Shown here: piece by piece, positions 35,373 to 47,800 of the stretch
Position numbering within the stretch: position 1 is the stretch's first letter
How the letters are laid out: each line of letters opens with the position of its first letter
From: Stichopus chloronotus
Taxonomy: Eukaryota > Echinodermata > Holothuroidea > Aspidochirotida > Stichopodidae
Reading direction: 5' to 3'
Length of the DNA stretch: 64,000 bases
Assembly (NCBI GenBank): GCA_021234535.1
Contig: CM037840.1
Span: 14,525,415-14,589,414, forward strand
Notes under the pieces: model-generated
The model's database searches: none
What the model saw: the letters and a program-made list of their open reading frames with translations, nothing else
Told to the model about the DNA's origin: nothing
Position numbers and translations under genes: made by a program

Positions 35373-36122
35373 CTAATTAGATTAAAAATGTAAGAAGAGT
35401 TTGTATAGTAACCAATCCTTAGTGAGATGTTGCAGTGTGAGGTAGGCAGGGCTGTTTTCAATGTGACATGCCCTACCAATTCCTCACACCTGGGAATAAG
35501 TTTACACCAAATGAATCACTCGCTCACTCACTATAAACATGCATGCACATCTCAGATGTAAACTGAGAATAAACATGCAGTCAGGTGAAAAAAAAAAAGG
35601 GAAAAAGTAGATTACTGACATCCAAAAGTTCAAATGTAACTTGGTTGATTTTGGTTCAATCTTTAATGCATTGCAGCGTATACAAAAACATGAGCTAAGT
35701 TGCCATGATAAATTGATGTTGCTAAAATAGTCAGTAAGCCTTCTTCACATATCCCGATTCACAAAAAAAAGATTTTGGCCTATGGGCATGACAAGAAACC
35801 TGCCATGATACAAAATACAGTTCAACACCACCTTGACAGGTGATATTAACGATGGTATATTGTTTCCTACGTGAATGCAGCAGAATCACGGTAAGGTACA
35901 AGAAGTGCCTCGGGTGATGCGTTTGGTAACAGGATATACCCCAACTTTCTGCTGTCTAAGTTTGATAGGAAATAGGATTTTCAGTATCCTTGATTCAGCA
36001 TGCATTCTTGAAGAGTCACATATTTATAAGAAAGGTAAGTTGTCACAAGTACTACCTGCACCTGAACCACAAGTTTCAAACTAGATCAGGAATGGAATTA
36101 CCTAGGACATCTGAAGTTTTAC

Positions 36123-36449
36123 CTGTTGTGACTGACGTCTCCTCCGTGCTTGACGACTCCGACACACGTGGTGTCGATGTCTTTACACTTGGTGATGTGA
36201 GTGGAGGTGGTGATGACTGAACAGCAGACGGTGTTTCATGTGTGAATGCAGGTGTCCCTGAAACTGGGGTGAGGCCTGGAGTAAAATGCCCTGTATTTGT
36301 AGAGAGGCTATTCTGTGCTGGACTGTTCAATGTTACTGGGGTATGGCTACTGAGTGTTTCCTTCATGCTGGGTGTGTGATGTGTTGTCGTCTGAGACTGA
36401 GTCTCGCTGTGATGTGTGGCAGTCGTTGGTTGTGTTGAAATAGGTGGCC
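36123..36449 (-). CDS. Mucin exon: PTS segment
   Basis: The exon is exactly 109 codons, phase 1 at both ends. The acceptor is GTGAAAACAG|GG (AG at 36,451-36,450) and the donor ACAACAG|GTAAAA (GT at 36,122-36,121). The translation (PPISTQPTTATHHSETQSQ onward, ending ETSVTTG) is rich in Thr, Ser, Pro and His with no Cys, a non-repetitive mucin-type O-glycosylated segment. The intron sequence on its left resembles the intron left of the 34.2 kb exon, so it may be the PTS half of a duplicated CysD+PTS exon whose CysD part is now separate or lost. Confidence 0.82.
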
Positions 36450-36451
36450 CT

Positions 36452-38358
36452 GTTTTCACTTTTAGACATTAGTGAGGAGAGATAACAAATCTTTTTTGAT
36501 TAATGGACATGGTAATCAAACACTGAGAGCTGTTGTATTTCAAACTGATTGGCTAGCAGGAATTGTATTTCAAACTGATTGGCTAGAAGGCTTTTTTTTT
36601 TTTGTCAAGTCAATAATAGGCAGGTAGATATCATACAAAGTTGATCTCACTATACAGAGACTGAAATCTGATTATGTAAAAAGGGAAAAGGAACTGGCAT
36701 TTTAGCAAGTAGTGGTATTACTGCTGTACAAGATATACACAAAGACATGACATACTATTCTGAATAATCAGCCATTTCTGTGTTACATGCATCTGACTGG
36801 AGGGATATCGCTGTCAGATAAAATCAAAGAATGTCACCTGTGAATTTATCAGTATCCTGTGACCTCAAGCACACACGAGAGGTTCCTGCACTGTCTACAG
36901 AAACAATGTTCATGACTTTTACACGATGCTCTTTTACATGATGACTTTTACATGACTTACATGTGACATTTCAATGATGCTCACAGTACAAGATATAGAA
37001 TTTCCATGACCTTCCTCCTGAAGATGTCTTAATTACACAAAGTTTTTGGCAACAAATACCGAAGCAACATGAGCTCAGGTCAAGAGAATGATAAATTTTT
37101 ATGCTATGACTAAGAAAATATTTTCGATGTTATGAGTGAGAAAGGAACAACGTCACTTTGTGAACATCGCCATGATTTTTCCCCATACTTCACATTAATT
37201 TCCCCAAATTTTACGATTTTCCAGGCCTTGAAACAATGTTGCCACTGTTTTGTACTTTGCCAGGTTTTCTGTGACCATGGGAACCTTGTTATCACATTGA
37301 TTTTGATTAGTATAATAAATCAATATAAATCTGATGGGAGGGTACTGTTCTTTTTTGTGCAACCTTAGCTATGATTCATTTTTCAATTATTTAATGAAAT
37401 CTACCCCAGTTGTTCAAAGTAAAGCTTTCTGATGGAAACAAGATGTGAGCACAAACCAGGTACTCTTCAACTACAAACCAATTCAAATGCAATGGAGAGA
37501 TTTAAACTAGGCTGCAGTTTGTAAAATATTGATATATGATAGGATATTACATGACTGGCTTTAATTGAATCAAGTGGACATTAACTCATAACCAAAAAAA
37601 AAAAAAAATTGAGTCAGTTCAGGGACAGCCCCACATGATCCCCACATGAAAAAAGGGGGGAGAAAAGGGACAAAGGCATAAAAACAGATTTGCAACTTGA
37701 AAGGAATTCTATAGAAACATGAAGAAAAGAGAAGCAAAAAGTGGGAAATAGGACCACAGACATTATGTGCCCATTGAATGTCTTGGTCAAGCTCAAAACA
37801 GATGTAAGACAATATCAACTGCTTGATGTTATCTTTGAATAATATCAAACTGCTTGCATTGTAAAGTTGCTGATTGCCACCTGATAAACAGCAGGTTTGG
37901 CAAAAGTGGCCATGGCAGGTATGAGAGCATTATTTTATGGAACAAACCAAATCCACCAAACTTACTCTTTCTCCTAAAACTGACTTTCCCTCTCCCCGTC
38001 AACATGATACGTTCTGCATGGAACAGTTACTGGTAAAGTCTTTGGTTGAGAATTACGTTACCTTAATAATTAAGATAGGCTGTGTGGGCTGCATTCAGCT
38101 ACAGTATGATCCATCAGGGAAGATACTGTACTTAAAGACCAAGAGTTTGAAGAGGTTGGAAAAATGGCATGCAAACTGCACAGATGACTTTCAGGTCCTT
38201 CCTTGAAAGGTGGGTATATATTCCTAAGCACATAAAATCTGAACTATGAATATCTGAAATGACAAAGGGGGGCTGTAAAGTGGATATGGTTGGCAGAGCA
38301 AGTAGGAATCTGCGATGGAAGTAGCTGAGAAATTCACCACCACAGATGTACTGTTGTT
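36452..38358. other. Mucin intron
   Basis: About 1.9 kb, with no exon seen. It contains a tandem pair of 27 bp units (36,534-36,560 and 36,564-36,590, TGTATTTCAAACTGATTGGC...), the second followed by a T11 run, and an A15 run near 37,593-37,608. Confidence 0.6.
36534..36590. repeat. Two-copy 30 bp tandem repeat
   Basis: TGTATTTCAAACTGATTGGC followed by TAG(C/A)AGG occurs twice with a 30 bp offset and a single difference. Confidence 0.9.
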
Positions 38359-38360
38359 AC

Positions 38361-38771
38361 CTGTAGGCACGGAAGACCTTTCCGTTGCGAGCGAATGCGT
38401 AGTGGGCCGGGTCATGGTTGTGGAAGCTGGGAGAGTGGAGGAAGGTGCTGTTGCTTCACTTGGATGGGTGATGTGGATTAGGTAACAGCATTTGAATCTT
38501 ATTTTGAAATTCGGGCACTTGCCCCCGGGAGAGGCAGAAGCATTACAATACAGGCCACTTGAAGGCTTGCAGGTCACGCCAGGGTACGACTCAGAGCTCT
38601 CGTTGGTGGAAGTGGTGTTGCATTCAATATCGATAGGAGACAGGCAGATGTCATCCCCACAGCTTAATTTGTTTTCGATCTCATCTTGGTAAAGATAGTC
38701 TGTTCCTGAGGGCTCATCGTCACACCAATCCAGCCATATACAAACCTCTTCATAAATGAATGTGATATCTC
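38361..38771 (-). CDS. Mucin exon: CysD (WxxW) domain + short PTS linker
   Basis: The exon is exactly 137 codons, phase 1 at both ends. The acceptor is TTAACCCTAG|GA (AG at 38,773-38,772) and the donor CCTACAG|GTAACA (GT at 38,360-38,359). It encodes ITFIYEEVCIWLDWCDDEP, then ENKLSCGDDIC, DIECNTTS, VTCKPSSGLYCNAS, GKCPNFKIRFKCC and a Ser/Thr linker. The upstream half has no ATG and is easily missed; the splice sites recover it. It is the most N-terminal CysD found and the first folded domain after the giant PTS region. Confidence 0.9.
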
Positions 38772-38773
38772 CT

Positions 38774-39335
38774 AGGGTTAAAATATCATCGATAAACTGT
38801 CATTATACTACTACTACCCCTTAACATTCATTAAAGCTGGCAGGTTGGGGATGATCAAATGCATGCATCTGCACTATCTGCCTACTGTGGCTTTAGCTGC
38901 ATTGGACGAGGTGAAGACACAATGGACATCACATGGAGCATATCTAGCTTGCTAGTTAAAAGCAAATGAAGTTTTTGTTATTTCCCTCGGACACATCCAC
39001 CTCCGTGAAACAACTGTCCATCCAGATCTGGATGATTTCTGGCGCAAAAGCGACTCAATACATCTGTGTCACACTTTGGCAGTATCTGTATTTGATGTTG
39101 CGTGTTTATCACTTCCACATGTTTCTTTTTTTTCACTTTGTACATACAGATCTGGATGACTTGCCCATCTGGCTGTATCTTTGCTGAACTTATTTGCATG
39201 AGTGATTACAATTTGTTTGTAAAGGAGGGGCCCCCCTTCTACTTCTGATACCATAATGGCTAAACCTCACGGCAAAAAAAAGAAAAGAAAAAAAAGAGCA
39301 GTATGTAGTGGAGTACCTGTAATCACAGGAGATTT
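38774..39335. other. Mucin intron
   Basis: About 0.56 kb, with no features beyond short A-rich tracts near 39,275-39,297. Confidence 0.6.
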
Positions 39336-39337
39336 AC

Positions 39338-39598
39338 CTTGGTTAGTTGTGGGATGGTCTGTGTGAGTTGGAGAGGTGTGTATCACAGTGTGAGGTGTGG
39401 CGTATCCTGAGGGTGAGGAAATGGGTGAGAACTCTGTCTGTTCACCGCTGTGAGGATGAGTGCTGGAAACTAATGTCGAGGCTGAAGGAGTCTGCTTCAC
39501 TACTGTGGTACTGGGAGGACCACTTTGAGATGGTGATGTTCCCTCTTGGACAACCCTCTCAGTGGTCGGTACCACCGAATATGTGTGTGATGACAATG
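39338..39598 (-). CDS. Mucin exon: PTS segment
   Basis: The exon is exactly 87 codons, phase 1 at both ends. The acceptor is CTCCACAACAG|CA (AG at 39,600-39,599) and the donor AACCAAG|GTAAAT (GT at 39,337-39,336). The encoded residues start LSSHTYSVVPTTERVVQEG and end HPTTNQ. They are rich in Ser/Thr/Pro, non-repetitive and Cys-free. Its place between the giant PTS exon and the first CysD, and its exact 1-1 symmetry, are the main support. Confidence 0.8.
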
Positions 39599-39600
39599 CT

Positions 39601-41059
39601 GTTGTGGAGAACGATAGCGATGGTGAACGTGATCAAAAGTGAAAAAATATGGTGCAGTTTGCCCAAAACTGAATCACAAGGTAATCAAAGATTCCGTCCT
39701 ATGAGCCAGTGTAAACAAATGATGTATCAGGTTCTATTCCCACTCCAAATTTGGAAGGTAAATCTTCTCATTTAGCTACTGTACAATCTCCATTAAAACA
39801 CCAGCAAAGAATCTTCATCCATCATAGACTGGGATCAAATTAAATGCTGTGAAGGGTACTTCAGTCACTGATATCCGTGGATTATTTGTAAACTGCCAGC
39901 CTAAACAGACACCAGTGAAATGTCTGGTCATATAAAATGGTTAATCACTCCACCTGTGTACCACCTAACTACAGGATGCTGACGGTAATATCGATCACTT
40001 AAAACCAATGGCACTCACCGATTGCTCAAAAGGCTTCTGAGCATGCTCTCATGGGCATGAGATCAGGATAACAGATCAAATATTAGGATTTACTGTATAA
40101 CCACCAAAGTCATGAACCTCAATATCATGTAAACTACAATTCCCATTTCTGTCATAGTGCAACCCTCTGAAAACTGAAAAAAAAAAACTGTTGTGTGCCT
40201 GTGTAGGTAGGTGGTTTTCTTACAGTTGTTTGTAAGAGTACATGAGTCATCTGCTCACAAATATATGAGTGCAGTGAGAGGGCGTGGTGCAGTGGTGCAT
40301 GTCCACTCCGAAAAACTAGACTAAAAGTGGACCCAAAACTGTTGGTTAGCAAGAAGTTCTTGCACTTTGTTGATGAGGAAGTTGTGGTCACTAAAGTAGT
40401 ATTGTAGGAACTAATTGTTTGCTCAAAAGAAAAACTTGCAGACAATTAGTCTGGTGATATTGGGAGAGAGCTGCAAAAGTGCAATATATGGCTAAAAGGC
40501 TTCTCTAGTTACTTAATGAAAATGTGTTAAACATTGCAAATAATCTTATTACCTACTGAATATGCATCTACCTTAATTCAGGCACAACCTGCAAATCACA
40601 CAATGGGCTCACGCCAAAAGGAAGCATCACTGAAACAGCAAGCATTCACCCAAAACATACAGGTGGTTAGTATGTTGAGAAAAGTTTCCAGACAGCAAAA
40701 TTTAAAAAGAACCCTCACAATTACACTGATTGCAACCATCTACGAAACTGCTTGGTGGAACTTTATGGTTACATGTGAGTGTGGGTGCATGTCTGTCTTA
40801 ATAGCATCCAATCTGCGTTGTAATTGTTTTAAAAATCAACTTTCACCGGTGACGGCACACTGCAGACCAAGAAGCTGCAGAGGTGCTTGGCAAGTGGTGT
40901 GGTTTGAACATTTTGAAGTTAGTGGTTGACAGAAATCACTTGAAGCGTGATACTTCGGCAAACAGAGGTCAGAGTAATGTCCAAACACCAAGGAGCAATG
41001 ATCAGATTGTCTTGCATGTCTCTTTTAGTCAGGTCAACAAAACTGCACCAAAGTACTTT
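39601..41059. other. Mucin intron
   Basis: About 1.46 kb. A minus-strand Thr-rich stretch near 40,350-40,430 (YNTTLVTTTSSST) has no boundary of the right phase and is taken as either a relic or chance. Confidence 0.55.
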
Positions 41060-41061
41060 AC

Positions 41062-41229
41062 CATTTGTCGTCGTTGCCGTCACAACGGTCGCCGTCCTCG
41101 TAGACGTGGTCCTGACCTCCGTCACATTCGGTGTAACTGTCGTAACCACAGTTGTTGGGGTCACTGTCGTGGTGGTCTCAGTACAGTTTTCGTCAGTGGT
41201 TTCCTCGGTGGTCGTCATGGTCGAAGTCG
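41062..41229 (-). CDS. Mucin exon: short Thr-rich PTS segment
   Basis: The exon is exactly 56 codons, phase 1 at both ends. The acceptor is ATTTCAACAG|CG (AG at 41,231-41,230) and the donor ACAAATG|GTAAAG (GT at 41,061-41,060). It encodes TSTMTTTEETTDENCTETTTT, split here as TTTEETTDENC and TETTTTVTPTTVVTTVTP, with a single Cys. The plus-strand frames over it are shadows. It directly follows the giant exon in the transcript. Confidence 0.8.
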
Positions 41230-41802
41230 CTGTTGAAATGTCGGGGATAAATGCAGATCATTATCTGAGAGAGAGTCTGCACACTATCGAAGGATCAAGG
41301 GTGCGGTTTAACTGTACGATCTTTACGATCTATACGATCTTTCCGGTGACCCTTAATTAGCCTTAATTACTCCCAGCAAGTATCGACTGATGCATGTTGA
41401 AGTTGGTTCTCTCATATAAAGGAAGTAGAAGAGTCCTACAAAAACAATTATTGCTACTGAAATGATATCTAATGACTGCTAGAATTAAACTTCAGTAAAA
41501 ACCTTAGAAAATTTTTCCTCACTAGTGGAAATGTACAGGGTAAATCTAAACACCAGTTGCAGAGTCGGCTGATGATCGGTTAAGTGGAAGACATGTCACT
41601 TTCTATCGCAGAAGATGCTATCAGAATCAGCTTCCATCTAAAAACTACATCAACAGAAAATTTGTAAGTTTTAATTTAATTTCCATATAATAAACAGGCT
41701 GGAATAAAGGTCAGGGAAGATTTTTCATCCAGTTATAGTAATTTAACAACTAATGCAACGATTAAAAGATATACCACAATATTCATATATGTTTAAGCGA
41801 AC

Positions 41803-44800
41803 CTGTCAATTTCGTTGAGATGCTCTCACTAGTTGAAGTCACTACCACAGTGTTAGGAGTTGAGGTTGGAGTTGATGTCGGTGTACTCGTTGGAGTTGAT
41901 GTTGGTGCACTACTTGCAGTGGAAGTGTGACTGGATGTTTCAGTTGTAGAGCACAACTCAGTAGTCCCACTTTCAAATGGAGTTGGTGTAATGGTTGGAG
42001 TGCTGGTTGCTGTAGGTGTTGGGGTGCTAGTTGGAGTAGATGTTGGAAAAGTTGTTGGTGAAGGAAGTGTAGTAGTTGATGATGCAGAAGTTGGAGTTGT
42101 AGATGCTGGAGAAAAGGTTGGTGTAGAGGTTTGAGTAGATGTTGGTGTCCTTGTTGGAGAACAGGTTGGCGTAACACTTGGAGTTGATAATGTCTCTGTA
42201 CTAGTTGCAGTGGAAGTGTCAATGCATGTTTCAGTTGTAGAGCACGACTCAGTGGTTCCAGTTTCTGAAGGAGGTGTTAATGTTGGAGTGCTAGATGGGG
42301 AGGATGTTGGTGTACTGGCAGTAGTAGTAAGAGTACTTATAGGAGTTAATGTTGGTGTACTAGTTGGAGTAGATGTTGGTGTACTGGTGGGAGTAGAAGT
42401 TGGTGTACTTGTTGGAGTTAATATTGGTGTACTAGCTGGAGTAGATGATTGTGTACTTGTTGGTGTACTGGTTGAAGTAGATGTTGGAGTTGATGATGGT
42501 GTACTAGTTGCAGTGGAAGTATGAGTACATGTTTCAGTTGTAGAGCATAACTCAGTAGTTCCAGTTTCTGTATGAGATGTAAATGTTGGTGTACTGGTGG
42601 GAGTAGAAGTTGGTGTACTTGTTGGAGTCAATATTGGTGTACTAGTAGGGGTAGATGTTGGTGTACTAGTAGGAGAAAAAGTTGGTGTACTTCTTGGAGT
42701 TGATGTTGGTGAACTAGTTGACGTAGATGTTTGTGTACTTGTTGGTGTACTGGTTGAAGTAGATCTTGGAGTTGATGATGGTGTACTAGTTGCAGTAGAG
42801 GTATGAGTACATGTTTCAGTTGTAGAGCACAACTCAGTAGTTCCAGTTTCTGTATGAGGTGTGAATGTTGGTGTACTAGTGGGAGTAGCAGTTGGTGTAC
42901 TTGTAGGGGTTGATGTTGGTGTACTAGTTGGAGTAGATGTTGGTGTACTGGTGGGAGTTGAAGTTGGTGTACTTGTTGGAGTTGCTGTTGGTGTACTAGT
43001 TAGAGTAGATGTTGGTGTGCTGGTGGGAGTTGAAGTTGGTGTACTTGTTGGAGTTGCTGTTGGTGTACTAGTTGGAGTGGAAGTATGAGTACATGTTTCA
43101 GCTGTAGAGCACAATTCAGTAGTTCCAGTTTCTGTATGAGGTGTAAAGGTTATAGTGCTAGTTGGGGTAGATGTTGGTGTACTGGTGGGAGAAGAAGTTG
43201 GTGTACTTGTAGGAGTTGATGTTGATGTACTAGTTAGAGTAGATGTTGGTGTGCTGGTGGGAGTTGAAGTTGGTGCACTTGTTGGAGTTGATGTTAGTGT
43301 ACTAGTTGGAGTTGATGTTGGTGTGCTAGTTGGAGTAGATGTTTGTGTACTTGTTGGTGTACTGGTAGGAGTAGATGTTGGAGTTGATGATGGTGTACTA
43401 GTTGCAGTGGAAGTATGAGTACATGTTTCAGTTGTAGAGCACAACTCAGTGGTTAAAGTTTCTGTATGAGGTGTGAATGTTGGTGTACTGGTAGGAATAG
43501 AAGTTGGTGTACTCGTAGGGGTTGATGTTGGTGTACTAGTTGGAGTAGATGTTGGTGTACTGGTAGGAGTAGAAGTTGGTGTACTTGTTGGGGTTGATGT
43601 TGGTGTACTAGTTAGAGTGGATGTTGGTGTACTGGTGGGAGTTGAAGTTGGTGTACTTGTTGGAGTTGATGTTGGTGTACTAGTTAGAGTAGATGTTGGT
43701 GTGCTGGTGGGAGTTGAAGTTGGTGTACTTGTTGGAGTTGATGTTGGTGTACTAGTTGGAGTCGATGTTGGTGTGCTAGTTGGAGTAGATGTTTGTGTAG
43801 TTGTTGGTGTACTGGTTGGAGTAGATGTTGGAGTTGATGATGGTGTACTACTTGCAGTGGAAGTATGGGTACATGTTTCAGTTGTAGAGCACAACTCAGT
43901 GGTTAAAGTTTCTGTATGAGGAGTGAATGTTGGTGTACTGGTAGGAATAGAAGTTGGTGTACTCGTAGGGGTTGATGTTGGTGTACTAGTTGGAGTAGAT
44001 GTTGGTGTACTTTTAGGAGTAGAAGTTGGTGTACTTGTTGGAGTTGCTGTTGGTGTACTAGTTAGAGTAGATGTTGGTGTGCTGGTGGGAGTTGAAGTTG
44101 GTGTACTTGTTGGAGTTGCTGTTGGTGTACTAGTTGGAGTGGAAGTATGAGTACATGTTTCAGCTGTAGAGCACAATTCAGTAGTTCCAGTTTCTGTATG
44201 AGGTGTAAAGGTTATAGTGCTAGTTGGGGTAGATGTTGGTGTACTGGTGGGAGTAGAAGTTGGTGTACTTGTAGGAGTTGCTGTTGCTATACTAGTTAGA
44301 GTAGATGTTAGTGAACTGGTGGGAGTAGAGGTTGGTGTACTTGTTGGAGTTGATGTTGGTGTACTAGTTAGAGTAGATGTTGGTGTGCTGGTGGGAGTTG
44401 AAGTTGGTGTACTTGTTGGTGTTGATGTTGGTGTACTAGTTGGAGTTGATGCTGGTGTGCTAGTAGCAGTGGAAGTATGGGTACATGTTTCAGTTGTAGA
44501 GCACAACTTAGTAGTTCCAGTTTCTGTAAGAGGTGTGAATGTTGGTGTACTAGTGGGAGTAGAAGTTGGTGTACTTGTAGGGGTTGATGTTGGTGTACTA
44601 GTTGGAGTAGATGTTGGTGTACTGGTGGGAGTAGAAGTTGGTGTACTTGTAGGAGTTGATGTTGGTGTACTAGTTAGAGTAGATGTTGTTGTACTGGTGG
44701 GAGAAGAAGTTGGTGTACTTGTTGGAGTTGCTGTTGGTGTACTAGTTGGAGTAGATGTTGGTGTGCTGGTGGGAGTTGAAGTTGGTGTACTTGTTGGAGT

Positions 44801-47800
44801 TGCTGTTGGTGTACTAGTTGGAGTAGATGTTGGTGTGCTGGTGGGAGTTGAAGTTGGTGTACTTGTTGGAGAAGATGTTTGTGTACTTGTTGGTGTACTG
44901 GTTGGAGTAGATGTTGGAGTTGATGATGGTGTACTAGTTGCAGTGGAAGTATGAGTACATGTTTCAGTTGTAGAGCACAACTCAGTGGTTAAAGTTTCTG
45001 TATGAGGTGTGAATGTTGGAGTACTGGTAGGAATAGAAGTTGGTGTACTCGTAGGGGTTGATGTTGGTGTACTAGTTGGAGTAGATGTTGGTGTACTGGT
45101 AGGAGTACAAGTTGGTGTACTTGTTGGGGTTGATGTTGGTGTACTAGTTAGAGTGGATGTTGGTGTACTGGTGGGAGTAGAAGTTGGTGTGCTTGTTGGA
45201 GTTGATGATGGTGTACTAGTTGGAGTAGATGTTGGTGTACTGGTGGGAGTTGATGTTGGTGTACTTGTTGGAGTTGCTGTTGGTGTACTAGTTGGAGTAG
45301 ATGTTGGTGTGCTGGTGGGAGTTGAAGTTGGTGTACTTGTTGGAGTTGCTGTTGGTGTACTAGTTGGAATGGAAGTATGAGTACATGTTTCAGCTGTAGA
45401 GCACAATTCAGTAGTTCCAGTTTCTGTATGAGGTGTAAAGGTTATAGTGCTAGTTGGGGTAGATGTTGGTGTACTGGTGGGAGTAGAAGTTGGTGTACTT
45501 GTAGGAGTTGATGTTGCTGTACTAGTTAGAGTAGATGTTGGTGTACTGGTGGGAGTAGAGGTTGGTGTACTTGTTGGAGTTGATGTTGGTGTACTAGTGA
45601 GAGTAGACGTTGGTTTGCTGGTGGGAGTTGAAGTTGGTGTACTTGTTGGAGTTGATGTTAGTGTACTAGTTGGAGTTGATGTTGGTGTGCTAGTTGGAGT
45701 AGATGTTTGTGTACTTGTTGGTGTACTGGTTGGAGTAGATGTTGGAGTTGATGATGGTGTACTAGTTGCAGTGGAAGTATGAGTACATGTTTCAGTTGTA
45801 GAGCACAACTCAGTGGTTAAAGTTTCTGTATGAGGAGTGAATGTTGGTGTACTGGTAGGAATAGAAGTTGGTGTACTCGTAGGGGTTGATGTTGGTGTAC
45901 TAGTTAGAGTAGATGTTGGTGTACTGGTGGGAGTAGAAGTTGGTGTACTTGTAGGAGTTGATGTTGGTGTACTAGATAGAGTAGATGTTGGTGTACTGGT
46001 GGGAGTTGAAGTTGGTGTACTTATTGGAGTTGCTGTTGGTGTACTAGTTGGAGTAGATGTTGGTGTGCTGGTGGGAGTTGAAGTTGGTGTACTTGTTGGA
46101 GTTGCTGTTGGTGTACTAGTTGGAGTTGATGTTGGTGTGCTAGTTGGAGTAGATGTTTGTGTAGCTCTTGGTGTACTGGTAGGAGTAGATGTTGGAGTTG
46201 ATGATGGTATACTAGTTGCAGTGGAAGTATGAGTACATGTTTCAGTTGTAGAGCACAACTCAGTGGTTAAAGTTTCTGTATGAGGAGTGAATGTTGGTGT
46301 ACTGGTAGGAATAGAAGTTGGTGTACTCGTAGGGGTTGATGTTGGTGTACTAGTTAGAGTAGATGTTGGTGTACTGGTGGGAGAAGAAGTTGGTGAACTT
46401 GTTGGAGTTGCTGTTGGTGTACTACTTAGAGTAGATGTTGGTGTGCTGGTGGGAGTTGAAGTTGGTGTACTTGTTGGAGTTGCTGTTGGTGTACTAGTTG
46501 GAGTAGATGTTGGTGTGCTGGTGGGAGTTGAAGTTGGTGTACTTGTTAGAGTTGCTGTTGGTGTACTAGTTGGAGTGGAAGTATGAGTACATGTTTCAGC
46601 TGCAGAGCACAATTCAGTAGTTCCAGTTTCTGTATGAGGTGTAAAGGTTATAGTGCTAGTTGGGGTAGATGTTGGTGTACTGGTGGGAGAAGAAGTTGGT
46701 GTACTTGTAGGAGTTGATGTTGGTGTACTAGTTAGAGTAGATGTTGGTGTACTGGTGGGAGTAGAGTTTGGTGTACTTGTTGGAGTTGATGTTGGTGTAC
46801 TAGTTAGAGTAGATGTTGTTGTACTGGTGGGAGAAGAAGTTGGTGTACTTGTTGGAGTTGCTGTTGGTGTACTAGTTGGAGTAGATGTTGGTGTGCTGGT
46901 GGGAGTTGAAGTTGGTGTACTTGTTGGAGTTGCTGTTGGTGTACTAGTTGGAGTAGATGTTGGTGTGCTGGTGGGAGTTGAAGTTGGTGTACTTGTTGGA
47001 GAAGATGTTTGTGTACTTGTTGGTGTACTGGTTGGAGTAGATGTTGGAGTTGATGATGGTGTACTAGTTGCAGTGGAAGTATGAGTACATGTTTCAGTTG
47101 TAGAGCACAACTCAGTGGTTAAAGTTTCTGTATGAGGTGTGAATGTTGGAGTACTGGTAGGAATAGAAGTTGGTGTACTCGTAGGGGTTGATGTTGGTGT
47201 ACTAGTTGGAGTAGATGTTGGTGTACTGGTAGGAGTACAAGTTGGTGTACTTGTTGGGGTTGATGTTGGTGTACTAGTTAGAGTGGATGTTGGTGTACTG
47301 GTGGGAGTAGAAGTTGGTGTGCTTGTTGGAGTTGATGATGGTGTACTAGTTGGAGTAGATGTTGGTGTACTGGTGGGAGTTGATGTTGGTGTACTTGTTG
47401 GAGTTGCTGTTGGTGTACTAGTTGGAGTAGATGTTGGTGTGCTGGTGGGAGTTGAAGTTGGTGTACTTGTTGGAGTTGCTGTTGGTGTACTAGTTGGAAT
47501 GGAAGTATGAGTACATGTTTCAGCTGTAGAGCACAATTCAGTAGTTCCAGTTTCTGTATGAGGTGTAAAGGTTATAGTGCTAGTTGGGGTAGATGTTGGT
47601 GTACTGGTGGGAGTAGAAGTTGGTGTACTTGTAGGAGTTGATGTTGCTGTACTAGTTAGAGTAGATGTTGGTGTACTGGTGGGAGTAGAGGTTGGTGTAC
47701 TTGTTGGAGTTGATGTTGGTGTACTAGTGAGAGTAGACGTTGGTTTGCTGGTGGGAGTTGAAGTTGGTGTACTTGTTGGAGTTGATGTTAGTGTACTAGT

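Noticed and set aside
40340..40445. Thr-rich minus-strand stretch (YNTTLVTTTSSST) as a PTS exon
   Set aside because: The available AG acceptors give the wrong phase or an immediate stop, and no donor is seen.
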